A stretch of 32,165 nucleotides of DNA, taken from Candidatus Kuenenia stuttgartensis. Its GTDB lineage: Bacteria > Gemmatimonadota > Gemmatimonadetes > Gemmatimonadales > Gemmatimonadaceae. The position numbers and the translations under genes are program-made. The notes beneath the pieces were generated by a model, which ran no database searches, was not told the DNA's origin, and worked only from the letters and a program-made list of their open reading frames with translations. The number at the start of each line of letters is the position of its first letter. The stretch's first letter is position 1. The stretch covers positions 1-32,165 of the forward strand of contig CALQGY020000039.1 of the NCBI GenBank assembly GCA_943330235.2, read 5' to 3'. Of the stretch, positions 7,850 through 15,851 are shown piece by piece.

Positions 7850-10198
7850 TTACTTGCTATCGCAAATTCGGTCGAGATCCTGCATCCCGACCAGCACTTC
7901 GCGCGGTCGGGCCCCTCCCTCAGAGGGGGAGAGCACCCCGGCTTCCTCCAGTTGATCGATAATGCGGGCCGCACGCCCGTAGCCAATCTTCAATCGCCGC
8001 TGCAGCAGCGACGTGGATCCCTGACGATGCTGGATCACCACCTCCGCCGCATCACGGAACCGCACGTCCCGGTCCCCGGCGCTCGAGTCGCCATCATCGT
8101 CGTCGCCACCGGCCGCCTTGGCTTCGAACGCGCGGATCGTCTCGAGGATGTCGGGCTCACGGGGCACCGGCATCCCCTCCGCCAGCTCGGCCAAGCGCCG
8201 GGCCGTGGCATTGGTGTACCACGTGAGCAGATGCTCCGTGTCTTCACTCGAGAGGTAGGCCCCCTGAAGACGGGAGGGCTCCGACTTACCGGGCGGAATG
8301 AAGAGCATGTCGCCGTTACCGAGCAGCGACTCCGCCCCCGACCCGTCGATGATCGTGCGGCTGTCGATCTGCGAGGCGACCCGGAAGGCGATACGGCAGG
8401 GGAAATTCGCCTTGATCAATCCGGTAATCACGTTCACGCTCGGGCGCTGCGTCGCCAAGATGAGGTGAATACCGATGGCGCGCGCCTTCTGGGCCAGCAT
8501 CGCAATCGGCGTCTCCACCTCGGCCTGCACGGTCATCATCAGGTCCGCCATTTCGTCGATGACGACGACGATGTACGGCAGCACATCGCCATCATACGTG
8601 CGATCCTCGAAGGCGACATCCGGCGATCGGGGACGTTGCAATACGGGCCCCTCGCCGGCCGCATGCTGCTGTACGCGCTTATTGAATTCCTGCAGGTTGC
8701 GACAGGCATTCGCCTCAAGCAGCCGGTAGCGATCCTGCATCTCCATGACGGCCCACTTGAGCACAGCGGCCGCGTCACGGTTATCGGTGATGACCTTATG
8801 CCGGAGATGCGGGAGCGTGTTGTAGACGCTCAGTTCCACCATCTTCGGATCGACCATCAGGAACCGCAGCGTCTTCGGCGTGTGCCGGTAGACGAGGCTC
8901 GTGATGATCGTGTTCACACAGACCGACTTGCCAGAGCCCGTCGCGCCGGCGATCAGCAAGTGCGGCATCTTGGCCAGGTCGGCGATGACCGCCCGTCCCT
9001 CGAGATCCTTGCCGAGCGCGATCGGCAGCGCGGCGCGCGCCTGCCGGAACTCCGGCGCTTCAAGGACTTCGCGGAGCACAACCATCTCGGGCGATGGATT
9101 CGGGACTTCGACGCCAACCGCCCCACGGCCAGGAATCGGTGCCACAATGCGGATGCTCGGCGCCCGCATGGCGAGCGCCAGATCGTCCGCCAAGGCGGCG
9201 ATTTGCCGCACCTTGATCCCAGCGGCTGGCTCGATCTCGAACTGTGTCACGCTGGGTCCGGTGGTGCGCCCGACCAACTCGCCGTCCACCTTGAAGGTGC
9301 GCAGCGCCGCCATCAGCTTCTCGCCCGCCAGATCCAACTCCCGTCGTCCGGCGTCCGGATTGCGCGCCGGGGCCGCGGACAGCAAGTCGGTCGGCGGCAA
9401 CTCCTCGTCAAAGCCTGACACGTCCGCGCTCGCCTCGAGCGCCGCATCGATGACCGCCTCACGTGCCGGCTCAGCCTTGGCCTTGGTCTTCTTCCGCTCA
9501 GCCGGCTCCTTTGGCGGCGCGAAGGAGTCGGCCGATGCCGTTCGAGGCACCGCGAGCACATCACGCGCATGCACCGGGTCAATCGCGGGGAGTTCCTCGG
9601 GCTCCGGTGCCATCCGCTCTGCGAGCGTCTGACGCGCCTTCGCGCTGGGGACCGTGGCGATCACGTCGAGCGCGTCGGGATCGCGGTCGCGTCGCGGGCC
9701 GATGAGCATGCGAATGGGGTTCCACCGCAACGTCACCACCGTGAGGGCGCTCGTCGCTAACAAAAAGGCAATCCATGCCCCGGCCGATCCAAGCCCCTTT
9801 CGCAGATAGTGCGCCGAAAAGCTGCCCCAGAGGCCGGTCGCCAGCGACGACGTGGGCGCACCACCAAGCGCCAGCCCGATCGCGAGCGGCACGAGCGCCA
9901 CCACCCCGGCGAACAACAGCCCGAACTCTGCGGCTTGATCATCGGCCCGTCGGAGCTGTCCAAAGAGCACCAGAGCGACCACGAGGCAGCCGGCGGCGAC
10001 CAACGCGGCCCCGGGAATACCCACGGTCACGACCAGCGCGCAGCGGGCCCAAGTGCCGGCGGGTCCGAAGGCCCCGACCGCGTCGAGGCAGCCAGCACCA
10101 TCGGGTACCCGCTGGAAGATGAGGGCGCCACCGAGGAACACGGCCAGCAGCGTCAGTCCAATCGCGGCGAACTCTCTGCGCAGAAGCCGAGCGTCCAT
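7850..10198 (-). CDS. ftsK: FtsK/SpoIIIE-type septal DNA translocase
   Basis: A 782-residue DNA pump acting at the division septum to clear chromosome termini and, in the classical system, activate XerCD at dif. Four membrane segments lie in the first ~165 residues, followed by a short charged linker (about 170-280). The alpha/beta motor domains contain Walker A GATGSGKSV (K424), the Walker B region VVVIDEMADLMM, and SQIDSRTIIDGSGAESLLG and GDMLFIPPG. The C-terminal gamma winged helix (about 715-782) contains STSLLQRRLKIGYGRAARII, the KOPS-reading helix region. The length is close to SpoIIIE (about 790) rather than the 1,300-residue E. coli FtsK with its long linker. It starts 11 bp after comB in the same direction. 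Confidence 0.96.
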   Translation of the reverse strand: MDARLLRREFAAIGLTLLAVFLGGALIFQRVPDGAGCLDAVGAFGPAGTWARCALVVTVGIPGAALVAAGCLVVALVLFGQLRRADDQAAEFGLLFAGVVALVPLAIGLALGGAPTSSLATGLWGSFSAHYLRKGLGSAGAWIAFLLATSALTVVTLRWNPIRMLIGPRRDRDPDALDVIATVPSAKARQTLAERMAPEPEELPAIDPVHARDVLAVPRTASADSFAPPKEPAERKKTKAKAEPAREAVIDAALEASADVSGFDEELPPTDLLSAAPARNPDAGRRELDLAGEKLMAALRTFKVDGELVGRTTGPSVTQFEIEPAAGIKVRQIAALADDLALAMRAPSIRIVAPIPGRGAVGVEVPNPSPEMVVLREVLEAPEFRQARAALPIALGKDLEGRAVIADLAKMPHLLIAGATGSGKSVCVNTIITSLVYRHTPKTLRFLMVDPKMVELSVYNTLPHLRHKVITDNRDAAAVLKWAVMEMQDRYRLLEANACRNLQEFNKRVQQHAAGEGPVLQRPRSPDVAFEDRTYDGDVLPYIVVVIDEMADLMMTVQAEVETPIAMLAQKARAIGIHLILATQRPSVNVITGLIKANFPCRIAFRVASQIDSRTIIDGSGAESLLGNGDMLFIPPGKSEPSRLQGAYLSSEDTEHLLTWYTNATARRLAELAEGMPVPREPDILETIRAFEAKAAGGDDDDGDSSAGDRDVRFRDAAEVVIQHRQGSTSLLQRRLKIGYGRAARIIDQLEEAGVLSPSEGGARPREVLVGMQDLDRICDSK

Positions 10199-10209
10199 GG
10201 TCTCGAGGC

Positions 10210-10953
10210 TCAGTCGGCGGCCGTGATCATCGGTCGCAGCTGGCGGTCGTGATAGCGCACCGCGACGGGCACGGCATCCACCCGCAGGCAGTACGCGACG
10301 TCATCCGAGAACCCCGCCGCGGCCAAGGCCCGAGCATGCGAGGCGACATCAACGAGCGCATGCGTCGACAGCTGATACGGGCGCTCGATCATCTCAGCGA
10401 GGTGCGCCCCATCGCCACACTCGGCGTGGGGGAACTGCTCGCGCAGACCGCGCACCAAGCGTCCAGCGCACACGGCATCTTCGAGCGCCAGGCGCCGATC
10501 CGATCCCGAGCAGACGATCGTCACATCGGCCCCGTCGCGGACGGCCGAGCGAACGGCATCGATGGTGACCTGCGCGTTCACGAATCCCGCGAAGAGGCAC
10601 TCACGGGCCCCATGCGTGGACGTCAGCGCCTGCGTGCCATTGGTCGTGGTGAAGACGATGGTCCGCCCCTCCACGAGTTCGCGGGTGTACTCCAGCGGCG
10701 AGTTCCCGAAATCGAAGCCCGGAATCCGCACCATGCGGCGCTCGCCGCCCAGTCGCACCGAGTCCTGATCCATCGTCCGGGCACGCTGCGCCGCCTCGTC
10801 CACCGACTCGAAGGGAATGAGCGACCGCGCGCCATGCTGCAGCGCGTGTGCGGCCGTCGTCGCCGCACGCAGGACATCGATCACGACCACCACACGATCG
10901 GCTACATCGGCGGGCAGGACGGTCGCCTCGCCGAGCAGCACATCGACCTTCAC
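10210..10953 (-). CDS. comB: ComB family: probable 2-phosphosulfolactate phosphatase
   Basis: ComB removes phosphate from 2-phosphosulfolactate to give sulfolactate, the second step of the coenzyme M route in methanogens. Bacterial homologues exist whose role is mostly unproven. The 247-residue length is typical. Conserved segments are IDVLRAAT (25-32), LGGER (68-72), GFDFGNSP (79-86), TTTNGT (102-107) and CSGSDRRLALEDAVCAG. The start is GTG, overlapping the accC stop by one base (TAGTG), which gives MKVDVLLGEA as the N-terminus. A far longer open frame exists upstream but is the shadow of accC. No other sulfolactate or coenzyme M gene is in the window, so the physiological substrate is uncertain. 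Confidence 0.85.
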   Translation of the reverse strand: MKVDVLLGEATVLPADVADRVVVVIDVLRAATTAAHALQHGARSLIPFESVDEAAQRARTMDQDSVRLGGERRMVRIPGFDFGNSPLEYTRELVEGRTIVFTTTNGTQALTSTHGARECLFAGFVNAQVTIDAVRSAVRDGADVTIVCSGSDRRLALEDAVCAGRLVRGLREQFPHAECGDGAHLAEMIERPYQLSTHALVDVASHARALAAAGFSDDVAYCLRVDAVPVAVRYHDRQLRPMITAAD

Positions 10954-12311
10954 TAGGCAGGCTCCTTCAGGAGTTCGGCGCCCTCGAACTCCAGCCACTT
11001 GGTGTGCACCTTGCCCGCTTGGAATCCAGGATGCTGCATCACACGCGCCAGAAACGGCATCGTGGTGCGCACCCCCTCGATGACAAAGCTTTCCAGCGCA
11101 ATCTGCATACGCTTGAGTGCTTCCTCGCGGGTATTTCCCTGCACGATCAACTTGGCGATCATCGAATCGTAGTACGGCGGCACGGTATAGCCGGCGTACG
11201 CGTGCGTATCGACGCGCACCCCGGGACCACCGGGCTGATGGAACGTGTCGATGCGCCCCGGCGACGGCTGGAAATTCCGCGACGGATCTTCGGCATTGAC
11301 GCGGCATTCGATGACGTGGCCGCGGAATGACGGGGTCGACGTCACGGTCAGCGGCAAGCCGGCCGCCACGCGAATCTGTTCCTTCACGAGGTCCACGCCC
11401 GTCAGCATTTCCGTCACCGGATGCTCGACCTGAATGCGTGTGTTCATCTCCATGAAGTAGAACGACCCGTCTTCGTCCAGCAGCATCTCGATGGTGCCGG
11501 CACCGACGTAGTTGATGGCCTTCGCACCACGCACCGCGGCCTCGCCCATACGCTCACGCAGTTCCGGCGTCATGACTGGGCAGGGCGCCTCTTCGATCAG
11601 CTTCTGGTGGCGACGCTGCACCGAGCAGTCGCGTTCGCCGAGATGAATCACGTTCCCGTGCGTGTCCCCAAGAATCTGGAATTCGACGTGACGCGGACGC
11701 TCGAGGAATTTCTCGACGTAGACATCGCCATTGCCGAACGCGGAGAGCGCCTCGGAGCGCGCCAACTGGAACGCGCGCGCAAAATCGTCCGGGTCACGCG
11801 CCACGCGCATGCCCTTGCCGCCACCGCCGGCCGCGGCCTTGATGATGACGGGGAATCCGATTTCGCGGGCGAACACCAACGCATCTTCGGGATCTTCGAC
11901 AGGCCCCGGCGTGCCCGGCACGATCGGGACGCCGACTTCCTGCATCGCCCGACGCGCGGACGCCTTGTCGCCCATGACGCGAATCTGTTCCGGCGTGGGC
12001 CCGATGAAGGTGATTCCGGAGGCGCGACAGGTCTCCGCGAATTCGGCATTCTCGGCCAGGAAGCCGTATCCGGGATGGATAGCGTCCGCGCCCGTGATCT
12101 CGGCGGCGGCGATCAGGCGAGGAATCTTGAGATACGAATCCTTGCCCGGCGGCGGACCGATGCAGACGTCGTCGTCGGCGAAGCGCACGTGCAGCGACTC
12201 GCGATCGGCCTCGGAGTACACCGCGACCGTCTGGATACCGAGTTCGCGGCACGCGCGGATGACGCGGAGAGCAATCTCTCCACGATTAGCGATCAGAACC
12301 TTTTTGAACAT
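10953..12311 (-). CDS. accC: Biotin carboxylase subunit of acetyl-CoA carboxylase
   Basis: Carboxylates the biotin carried on AccB with ATP and bicarbonate, the first half-reaction of fatty-acid synthesis. The 452-residue protein starts [20 protein letters not shown], the classical N-terminus. It keeps the active-site residues at nearly the E. coli numbering: K116, K159, the glycine-rich loop GGGGKGM (162-168), H209, E276, and E288/N290/R292 in [12 protein letters not shown]. It could in principle belong to a propionyl-CoA or pyruvate carboxylase, but the stand-alone length and the nearby accB argue for acetyl-CoA carboxylase. It is separated from accB by a pilT-like gene and from that gene by 228 bp containing a hairpin. 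Its stop overlaps the comB start. Confidence 0.96.
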   Translation of the reverse strand: MFKKVLIANRGEIALRVIRACRELGIQTVAVYSEADRESLHVRFADDDVCIGPPPGKDSYLKIPRLIAAAEITGADAIHPGYGFLAENAEFAETCRASGITFIGPTPEQIRVMGDKASARRAMQEVGVPIVPGTPGPVEDPEDALVFAREIGFPVIIKAAAGGGGKGMRVARDPDDFARAFQLARSEALSAFGNGDVYVEKFLERPRHVEFQILGDTHGNVIHLGERDCSVQRRHQKLIEEAPCPVMTPELRERMGEAAVRGAKAINYVGAGTIEMLLDEDGSFYFMEMNTRIQVEHPVTEMLTGVDLVKEQIRVAAGLPLTVTSTPSFRGHVIECRVNAEDPSRNFQPSPGRIDTFHQPGGPGVRVDTHAYAGYTVPPYYDSMIAKLIVQGNTREEALKRMQIALESFVIEGVRTTMPFLARVMQHPGFQAGKVHTKWLEFEGAELLKEPA

Positions 12312-12539
12312 GTCGTTGGGCAGGGGGCCGGCATCGCGAATCGACGGAGAATCCCGCCGACCGCCGGGTCGGCCGCCGTGCGACCGGCCCCGTGTCGAGC
12401 CACGCGTAATGGTGGCGAGAGAGCCGCATCAGCGCTAGGGTTGCGCGGCATTGCCGCGGGAGTCCGCTGGCACGCGACGAGGGGCATTCAGCCCGTGAAT
12501 GCCCCTCGCTCGAAACACCGCCGTACGCTTCCCAGAGGG
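12312..12539. other. 228-bp intergenic gap between pilT-like gene and accC
   Basis: This is the longest non-coding gap inside the central minus-strand array. It contains the 13-bp hairpin at 12478-12508 and a very GC-rich leader in front of accC. I see no good -35/-10 pair and no protein-like reading frame with family character. An accC-specific promoter or a leader element is possible but not demonstrable by eye. Confidence 0.5.
12478..12508 (-). terminator. 13-bp hairpin downstream of pilT-like gene
   Basis: Bases 12478-12490 and 12496-12508 are exact reverse complements around a 5-base loop (GCCCG on the plus strand). The structure lies 31 bp beyond the pilT stop. Neither strand has a U tract after the stem, so it is either a weak terminator, an mRNA 3'-end stabiliser, or a processing or attenuation element that separates the pilT and accC messages. 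Confidence 0.5.
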
Positions 12540-13715
12540 TCAGCCGCGCAGATCCGCCGACCCTGGGCCGCGGAATCCGTCCCAGCTCCGGTCGCTCGAT
12601 CCATCGACGCCCTGCACCCGCAACGCCAGTTCGGCCGGATTCGTCGCGTAAAACTGCGCGCTCTCGTAGGTGATGATCCCGCGGGAGTACCAATTCATGA
12701 GCGACTGATCAAAAGTCTGCATCCCGTAGGCCACGCTGCCCTCCTTGATCAAGTCCGGGATGTTCAGCGCCGTCGTGAGATCGCGCACCTGATCGCGGAC
12801 CGCCTCACTGTTCACCAGCACCTCACAGGCCGGCACGCGGCCCTTTCCGTCGGCGCGCGGAACGAGCCGCAGCGAGACGACGGCCGACAGCGCATTGGCG
12901 AGCGCGAAGCGCACTTCGTTCTGCTGGTGCGGCGGATAGAAGGACAAGATCCGATTGATGGTCAGCGTCGCGTCCGTCGTATGCAGCGTCGAGAACACCA
13001 GATGCCCCGTTCCCGCGGCCTTGAGCGCCACGTCGAGCGTCTCCAGATCGCGGATTTCGCCGATCATGATGACGTCGGGATCCTGGCGGAGCACGCGGCG
13101 CAAGGCTTGGGCAAACGTCGCCGTGTCCGTGCCGATCTCGCGCTGATTGATCTGGCTTTTCAGATCGCGGTGCACGAATTCGATCGGATCTTCGATCGTG
13201 ATGATATTGGCCGCGCGTCGCTCATTGATGTGCTGGACCATGGCGGCGAGCGCCGTGCTCTTGCCGGATCCGGTCACCCCAGTCACGAGCACCAGACCAC
13301 GCGGGCGCATCGCGATCTCTTCCAGCACCGGCGGCAGATTGAGCTCACGAATGGTCGCGGCCGCATGCATGATGGAACGCAGCGCGAACGCCACCGTCCC
13401 CTTCTGCTGGTACACGTTCACGCGAAAGCGCCCGATCCCAGGCACATTCAGCGCGAAGTCGGCCTCGCGCATCTCCACGAACTCGCGCAATTGCGCTGGC
13501 GGCAGCAAGTGCTCCGCCAGCGTTCGCAACTCCTCAGGCCGCATGGGCGGCATGGGCAACGGCACGAGATCTCCGTGCAGACGCAACGTCGGCGGTCGCC
13601 CCACCTTGAGATGGAGGTCAGACGCACCGTCGCGCACCATCCGCTGCAATGCCGCCTTCAGGTCGAGCCCTGGTGCGGGCGCCGCAACGGATGCCGCGCC
13701 GGAGACCATCGTCAT
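12540..13715 (-). CDS. pilT: PilT/PilU-type type IV pilus ATPase
   Basis: A 391-residue hexameric secretion ATPase of the pilus-retraction branch. It has an N-terminal PAS-like domain (about 18-120) and a RecA-like motor with Walker A GVTGSGKST (146-154), the Asp box IITIEDPIE (171-179), Walker B DVIMIGEIRD (214-223) and the His box STLHTTDA (242-249). There is no GspE/PilB zinc-binding tetracysteine, which supports PilT/PilU over an assembly ATPase. The C-terminal motif that is AIRNLIREGK in PilT is degenerate here (ALNIPDLIKEG, 316-326). The stretch between it and GMQTFDQ is only about 4 residues, against roughly 15 in the classical proteins. It is inserted between accB (11 bp upstream) and accC. 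Retraction activity or a PilU-like accessory role remains open. Confidence 0.9.
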   Translation of the reverse strand: MTMVSGAASVAAPAPGLDLKAALQRMVRDGASDLHLKVGRPPTLRLHGDLVPLPMPPMRPEELRTLAEHLLPPAQLREFVEMREADFALNVPGIGRFRVNVYQQKGTVAFALRSIMHAAATIRELNLPPVLEEIAMRPRGLVLVTGVTGSGKSTALAAMVQHINERRAANIITIEDPIEFVHRDLKSQINQREIGTDTATFAQALRRVLRQDPDVIMIGEIRDLETLDVALKAAGTGHLVFSTLHTTDATLTINRILSFYPPHQQNEVRFALANALSAVVSLRLVPRADGKGRVPACEVLVNSEAVRDQVRDLTTALNIPDLIKEGSVAYGMQTFDQSLMNWYSRGIITYESAQFYATNPAELALRVQGVDGSSDRSWDGFRGPGSADLRG

Positions 13716-13726
13716 AATTACATGTC

Positions 13727-14212
13727 TCAGCCGTTTGGATCGATGCGATAGAGCACTTGCCCGTACTCGACCGGATTCGCGTCGGTCACATTGACCTCGC
13801 GGACCACGCCGGAGAACTCGGACTCGAGCTCGTTCATGATCTTCATCGCCTCGATGATGCAGACGACCTGTCCTTTGCTGATACGATCGCCGACGACCAC
13901 ATACGGCTTCGCACCGGGCTCAGGCGCAGAATAATACGTCCCCACCATCGGCGATTTGATCTCAAGGAGCGTGGATCGCGGTGCCTCGGCCTTCGGCGCC
14001 GGCGTCACTCCCTCCTCGGTTGGACGCGCGACGGCCGGCGCGGGCAACACGGCGGGGGCCGCAGGGGCCGCCATCGTGACGGCGGCGGTTCGCTGATGCG
14101 GACTCTTCGAGATGCGAAGCTTCATCCCCTTATCGGAGGAGATCTCGATCGAGTCCACCGTGGAGCCGTCGAGCATCTCAATGAGCTTCTTCACGTAGCG
14201 CAGGTCGATCAT
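13727..14212 (-). CDS. accB: Biotin carboxyl carrier protein of acetyl-CoA carboxylase
   Basis: Carries the biotin that shuttles carboxyl groups between AccC and the carboxyltransferase. The 161-residue protein has the N-terminal helix MIDLRYVKKLIEML, an Ala/Pro-rich mobile linker (about 45-80) and a biotinyl domain (about 82-161). The biotin site is EAMKIMNE, with K124 as the modified lysine. The characteristic thumb is visible as SPMVGTYYSAPEPGAKPY. I start at ATG 14212 because the extra 24 residues from 14284 are Arg/Pro-rich and lack family character. No Shine-Dalgarno is evident. It lies 95 bp after the peptidase gene. Confidence 0.96.
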   Translation of the reverse strand: MIDLRYVKKLIEMLDGSTVDSIEISSDKGMKLRISKSPHQRTAAVTMAAPAAPAVLPAPAVARPTEEGVTPAPKAEAPRSTLLEIKSPMVGTYYSAPEPGAKPYVVVGDRISKGQVVCIIEAMKIMNELESEFSGVVREVNVTDANPVEYGQVLYRIDPNG

Positions 14213-14307
14213 GGCGTGTCGGGCAGGAGGAGCAAAACGAGATCGCGTGCCGCCAGATGGCGCCCGCGTCCCGAGGATGGGCAACGACGCAGACCGCGTC
14301 GCGGAAT

Positions 14308-15396
14308 TTACAGAAGCTCGCGAAGATCGCGTGGGAAGCTGGTCAGGATGCGAGGGCCGGCGTCGGTCAACAGCACGTCGTCCTCAATTCGAACACCTCC
14401 CCACCCCGAGCGATAGATGCCCGGCTCAATCGTCACCACGGCGCCGAGGGGCAGCGTCGCTTCCGCGGTCTTGGCAAGACGTGGCGCCTCGTGTACCTCG
14501 AGTCCGATGCCATGACCGAGCGAGTGACCGAACGCTGCACCAAAACCACGGGCGTCAATGTAGTCTCTCGCCAGCGCATCTGCAGCCATCCCCCGCATTC
14601 CGGCCCGAATCGCGCCCGAAGCGACCGCATTTGCCTCCCGAACGACATTATACACGTCCTGTTGCTCGGCCGTTGCGGGCCCCAGCACGAACGTCCGGGT
14701 GATATCGGAGCAGTAGCCGCGATAGATGGCGCCGAAGTCCAGCAGCAGGAGATCGCCGAGCGCCAATTGGCGATCAGAGGCGCGCGCGTGCGGCAAGGCG
14801 GAGCGCGGTCCGGACGCGACGATGGACTCGAACGGAAAGCCTTCGCTACCGGCATGCCGCAACTGCTGCTCGAGCATGCCGGCCACTTGCATTTCCGTCA
14901 GGCCGGGGTGGATCTCGCGAAGCGTCGCGTCCAATGCACGTTCCGCGATCGCGACCGCGCCCTCAATGTGGGCGATCTCGCCGACATCCTTCTGTTCGCG
15001 CAGCGACTCGACGAGGTCCGTCACGGGTCGCCACTGCCAGCGAGCGCCCTGCTCGAGCAGGCGCTGAAAGTCGCGATGCAGCAGATGGGCCGACTCGAAC
15101 CCGACGCGGTCGACACCCGTCAGGCCAGCCAGCGCGCTCCAGAGGCCGGTCCAGAGGCTGTTCGCCTCAATGCGAACCGCCGCCGCCCCGTTGACTTCTT
15201 CCTCGACTTGCGTCGCGTAGCGAAAGTCCGTGAGCAGCAGGCACTCCTTCGCCGTCACGAGCAGCAACGCGTTGCTCCCCGAGAAGCCGGTCAGGTAGCG
15301 AACGTTAGCGAGCGAGGTGACGAGCAGCCCGTCAAAGTCCCCGCGTGCGAGCGCGTCACGCAGCGCCGCGAGGCGCGTCGGGCGAAAATCCGTCAC
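14308..15396 (-). CDS. pepQ: Xaa-Pro aminopeptidase/dipeptidase (M24B)
   Basis: A cytoplasmic metallopeptidase cleaving bonds next to proline. The 362-residue protein has a creatinase-like N-terminal domain (about 1-130, with NVRYLTGFSGSNALLLV) and a pita-bread catalytic domain. The dinuclear metal ligands are present: D220 (LLLDFGA), D231 (CSDITRTF), the His of GHSLGHGIG (291/295), E324 (TIEPGIY) and E338 (VRIEDDV). Whether it is an aminopeptidase (PepP-like) or a dipeptidase (PepQ-like) cannot be decided by eye; the size fits the YqhT/PepQ group found beside accB in Firmicutes. Its ATG overlaps the aroQ stop (ATGA). Confidence 0.92.
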   Translation of the reverse strand: MTDFRPTRLAALRDALARGDFDGLLVTSLANVRYLTGFSGSNALLLVTAKECLLLTDFRYATQVEEEVNGAAAVRIEANSLWTGLWSALAGLTGVDRVGFESAHLLHRDFQRLLEQGARWQWRPVTDLVESLREQKDVGEIAHIEGAVAIAERALDATLREIHPGLTEMQVAGMLEQQLRHAGSEGFPFESIVASGPRSALPHARASDRQLALGDLLLLDFGAIYRGYCSDITRTFVLGPATAEQQDVYNVVREANAVASGAIRAGMRGMAADALARDYIDARGFGAAFGHSLGHGIGLEVHEAPRLAKTAEATLPLGAVVTIEPGIYRSGWGGVRIEDDVLLTDAGPRILTSFPRDLRELL

Positions 15397-15851
15397 GCCG
15401 ACGACGAGGAGCCGCGAGTGCTGGTCAGGGTACGGACCAACCCTCTGAGCGCGTACTCGTACCCGTCCGCGCCAAGCCCGCAGACCATGCCGACGGCCGC
15501 CGAAGCCAAGACCGAGTGCCGTCGCTCGGGCTCGCGCGCGTAGATGTTCGAGAGATGGATCTCAACAAATGGAATGGCGGTAGCCGAGAAGGCGTCACGC
15601 AACGCGAGACTGGTGTGCGTGTAGGCCCCCGCGTTCACGACGATGCCGTCGACGACTCCGCGCCAGCCGTGGATGACGTCAATCAGGGCGCCTTCACTGT
15701 TCGACTGGGCGGTGACCAGCGAGACGCCAATGGACTCGGCGATCCGGGCCAACGCCCCCTCGATATCCGCCAACGTGGCCGTGCCATAAATGGCCGGCTC
15801 GCGGGTCCCCAGCAGATTGAGATTCGGTCCGTTCAGGATGCCGATTTTCAC
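15393..15851 (-). CDS. aroQ: Type II 3-dehydroquinate dehydratase
   Basis: Converts 3-dehydroquinate to 3-dehydroshikimate in the shikimate pathway; type II enzymes are small dodecameric proteins. The 152 residues show NGPNLNLLGTREP (7-19, with R17), the catalytic Y22 in AIYG, N73 in VNAGAYTHTS (72-81) with H79, and EIHLSN (97-102) followed by AREPERRHS. All the expected active-site groups are present. The gene overlaps both neighbours by 4 bp (ATGA junctions), so it is translationally coupled to the TPR gene upstream and the peptidase downstream. Confidence 0.96.
   Translation of the reverse strand: MKIGILNGPNLNLLGTREPAIYGTATLADIEGALARIAESIGVSLVTAQSNSEGALIDVIHGWRGVVDGIVVNAGAYTHTSLALRDAFSATAIPFVEIHLSNIYAREPERRHSVLASAAVGMVCGLGADGYEYALRGLVRTLTSTRGSSSSA

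Noticed and set aside
7952..9418. Plus-strand open frame opposite the ftsK motor domain
   Set aside because: It lies exactly across conserved FtsK Walker and gamma-domain sequence and shows only composition-driven openness.
10954..11307. N-terminal extension of ComB into accC
   Set aside because: The extension is frame-shifted accC sequence; the conserved ComB start follows the TAGTG junction.
11421..13751. Very long open frame on the plus strand opposite accC and pilT
   Set aside because: Its His/Arg/Asp-rich product has no domain character and mirrors third-position GC bias of the two well-supported minus-strand genes.
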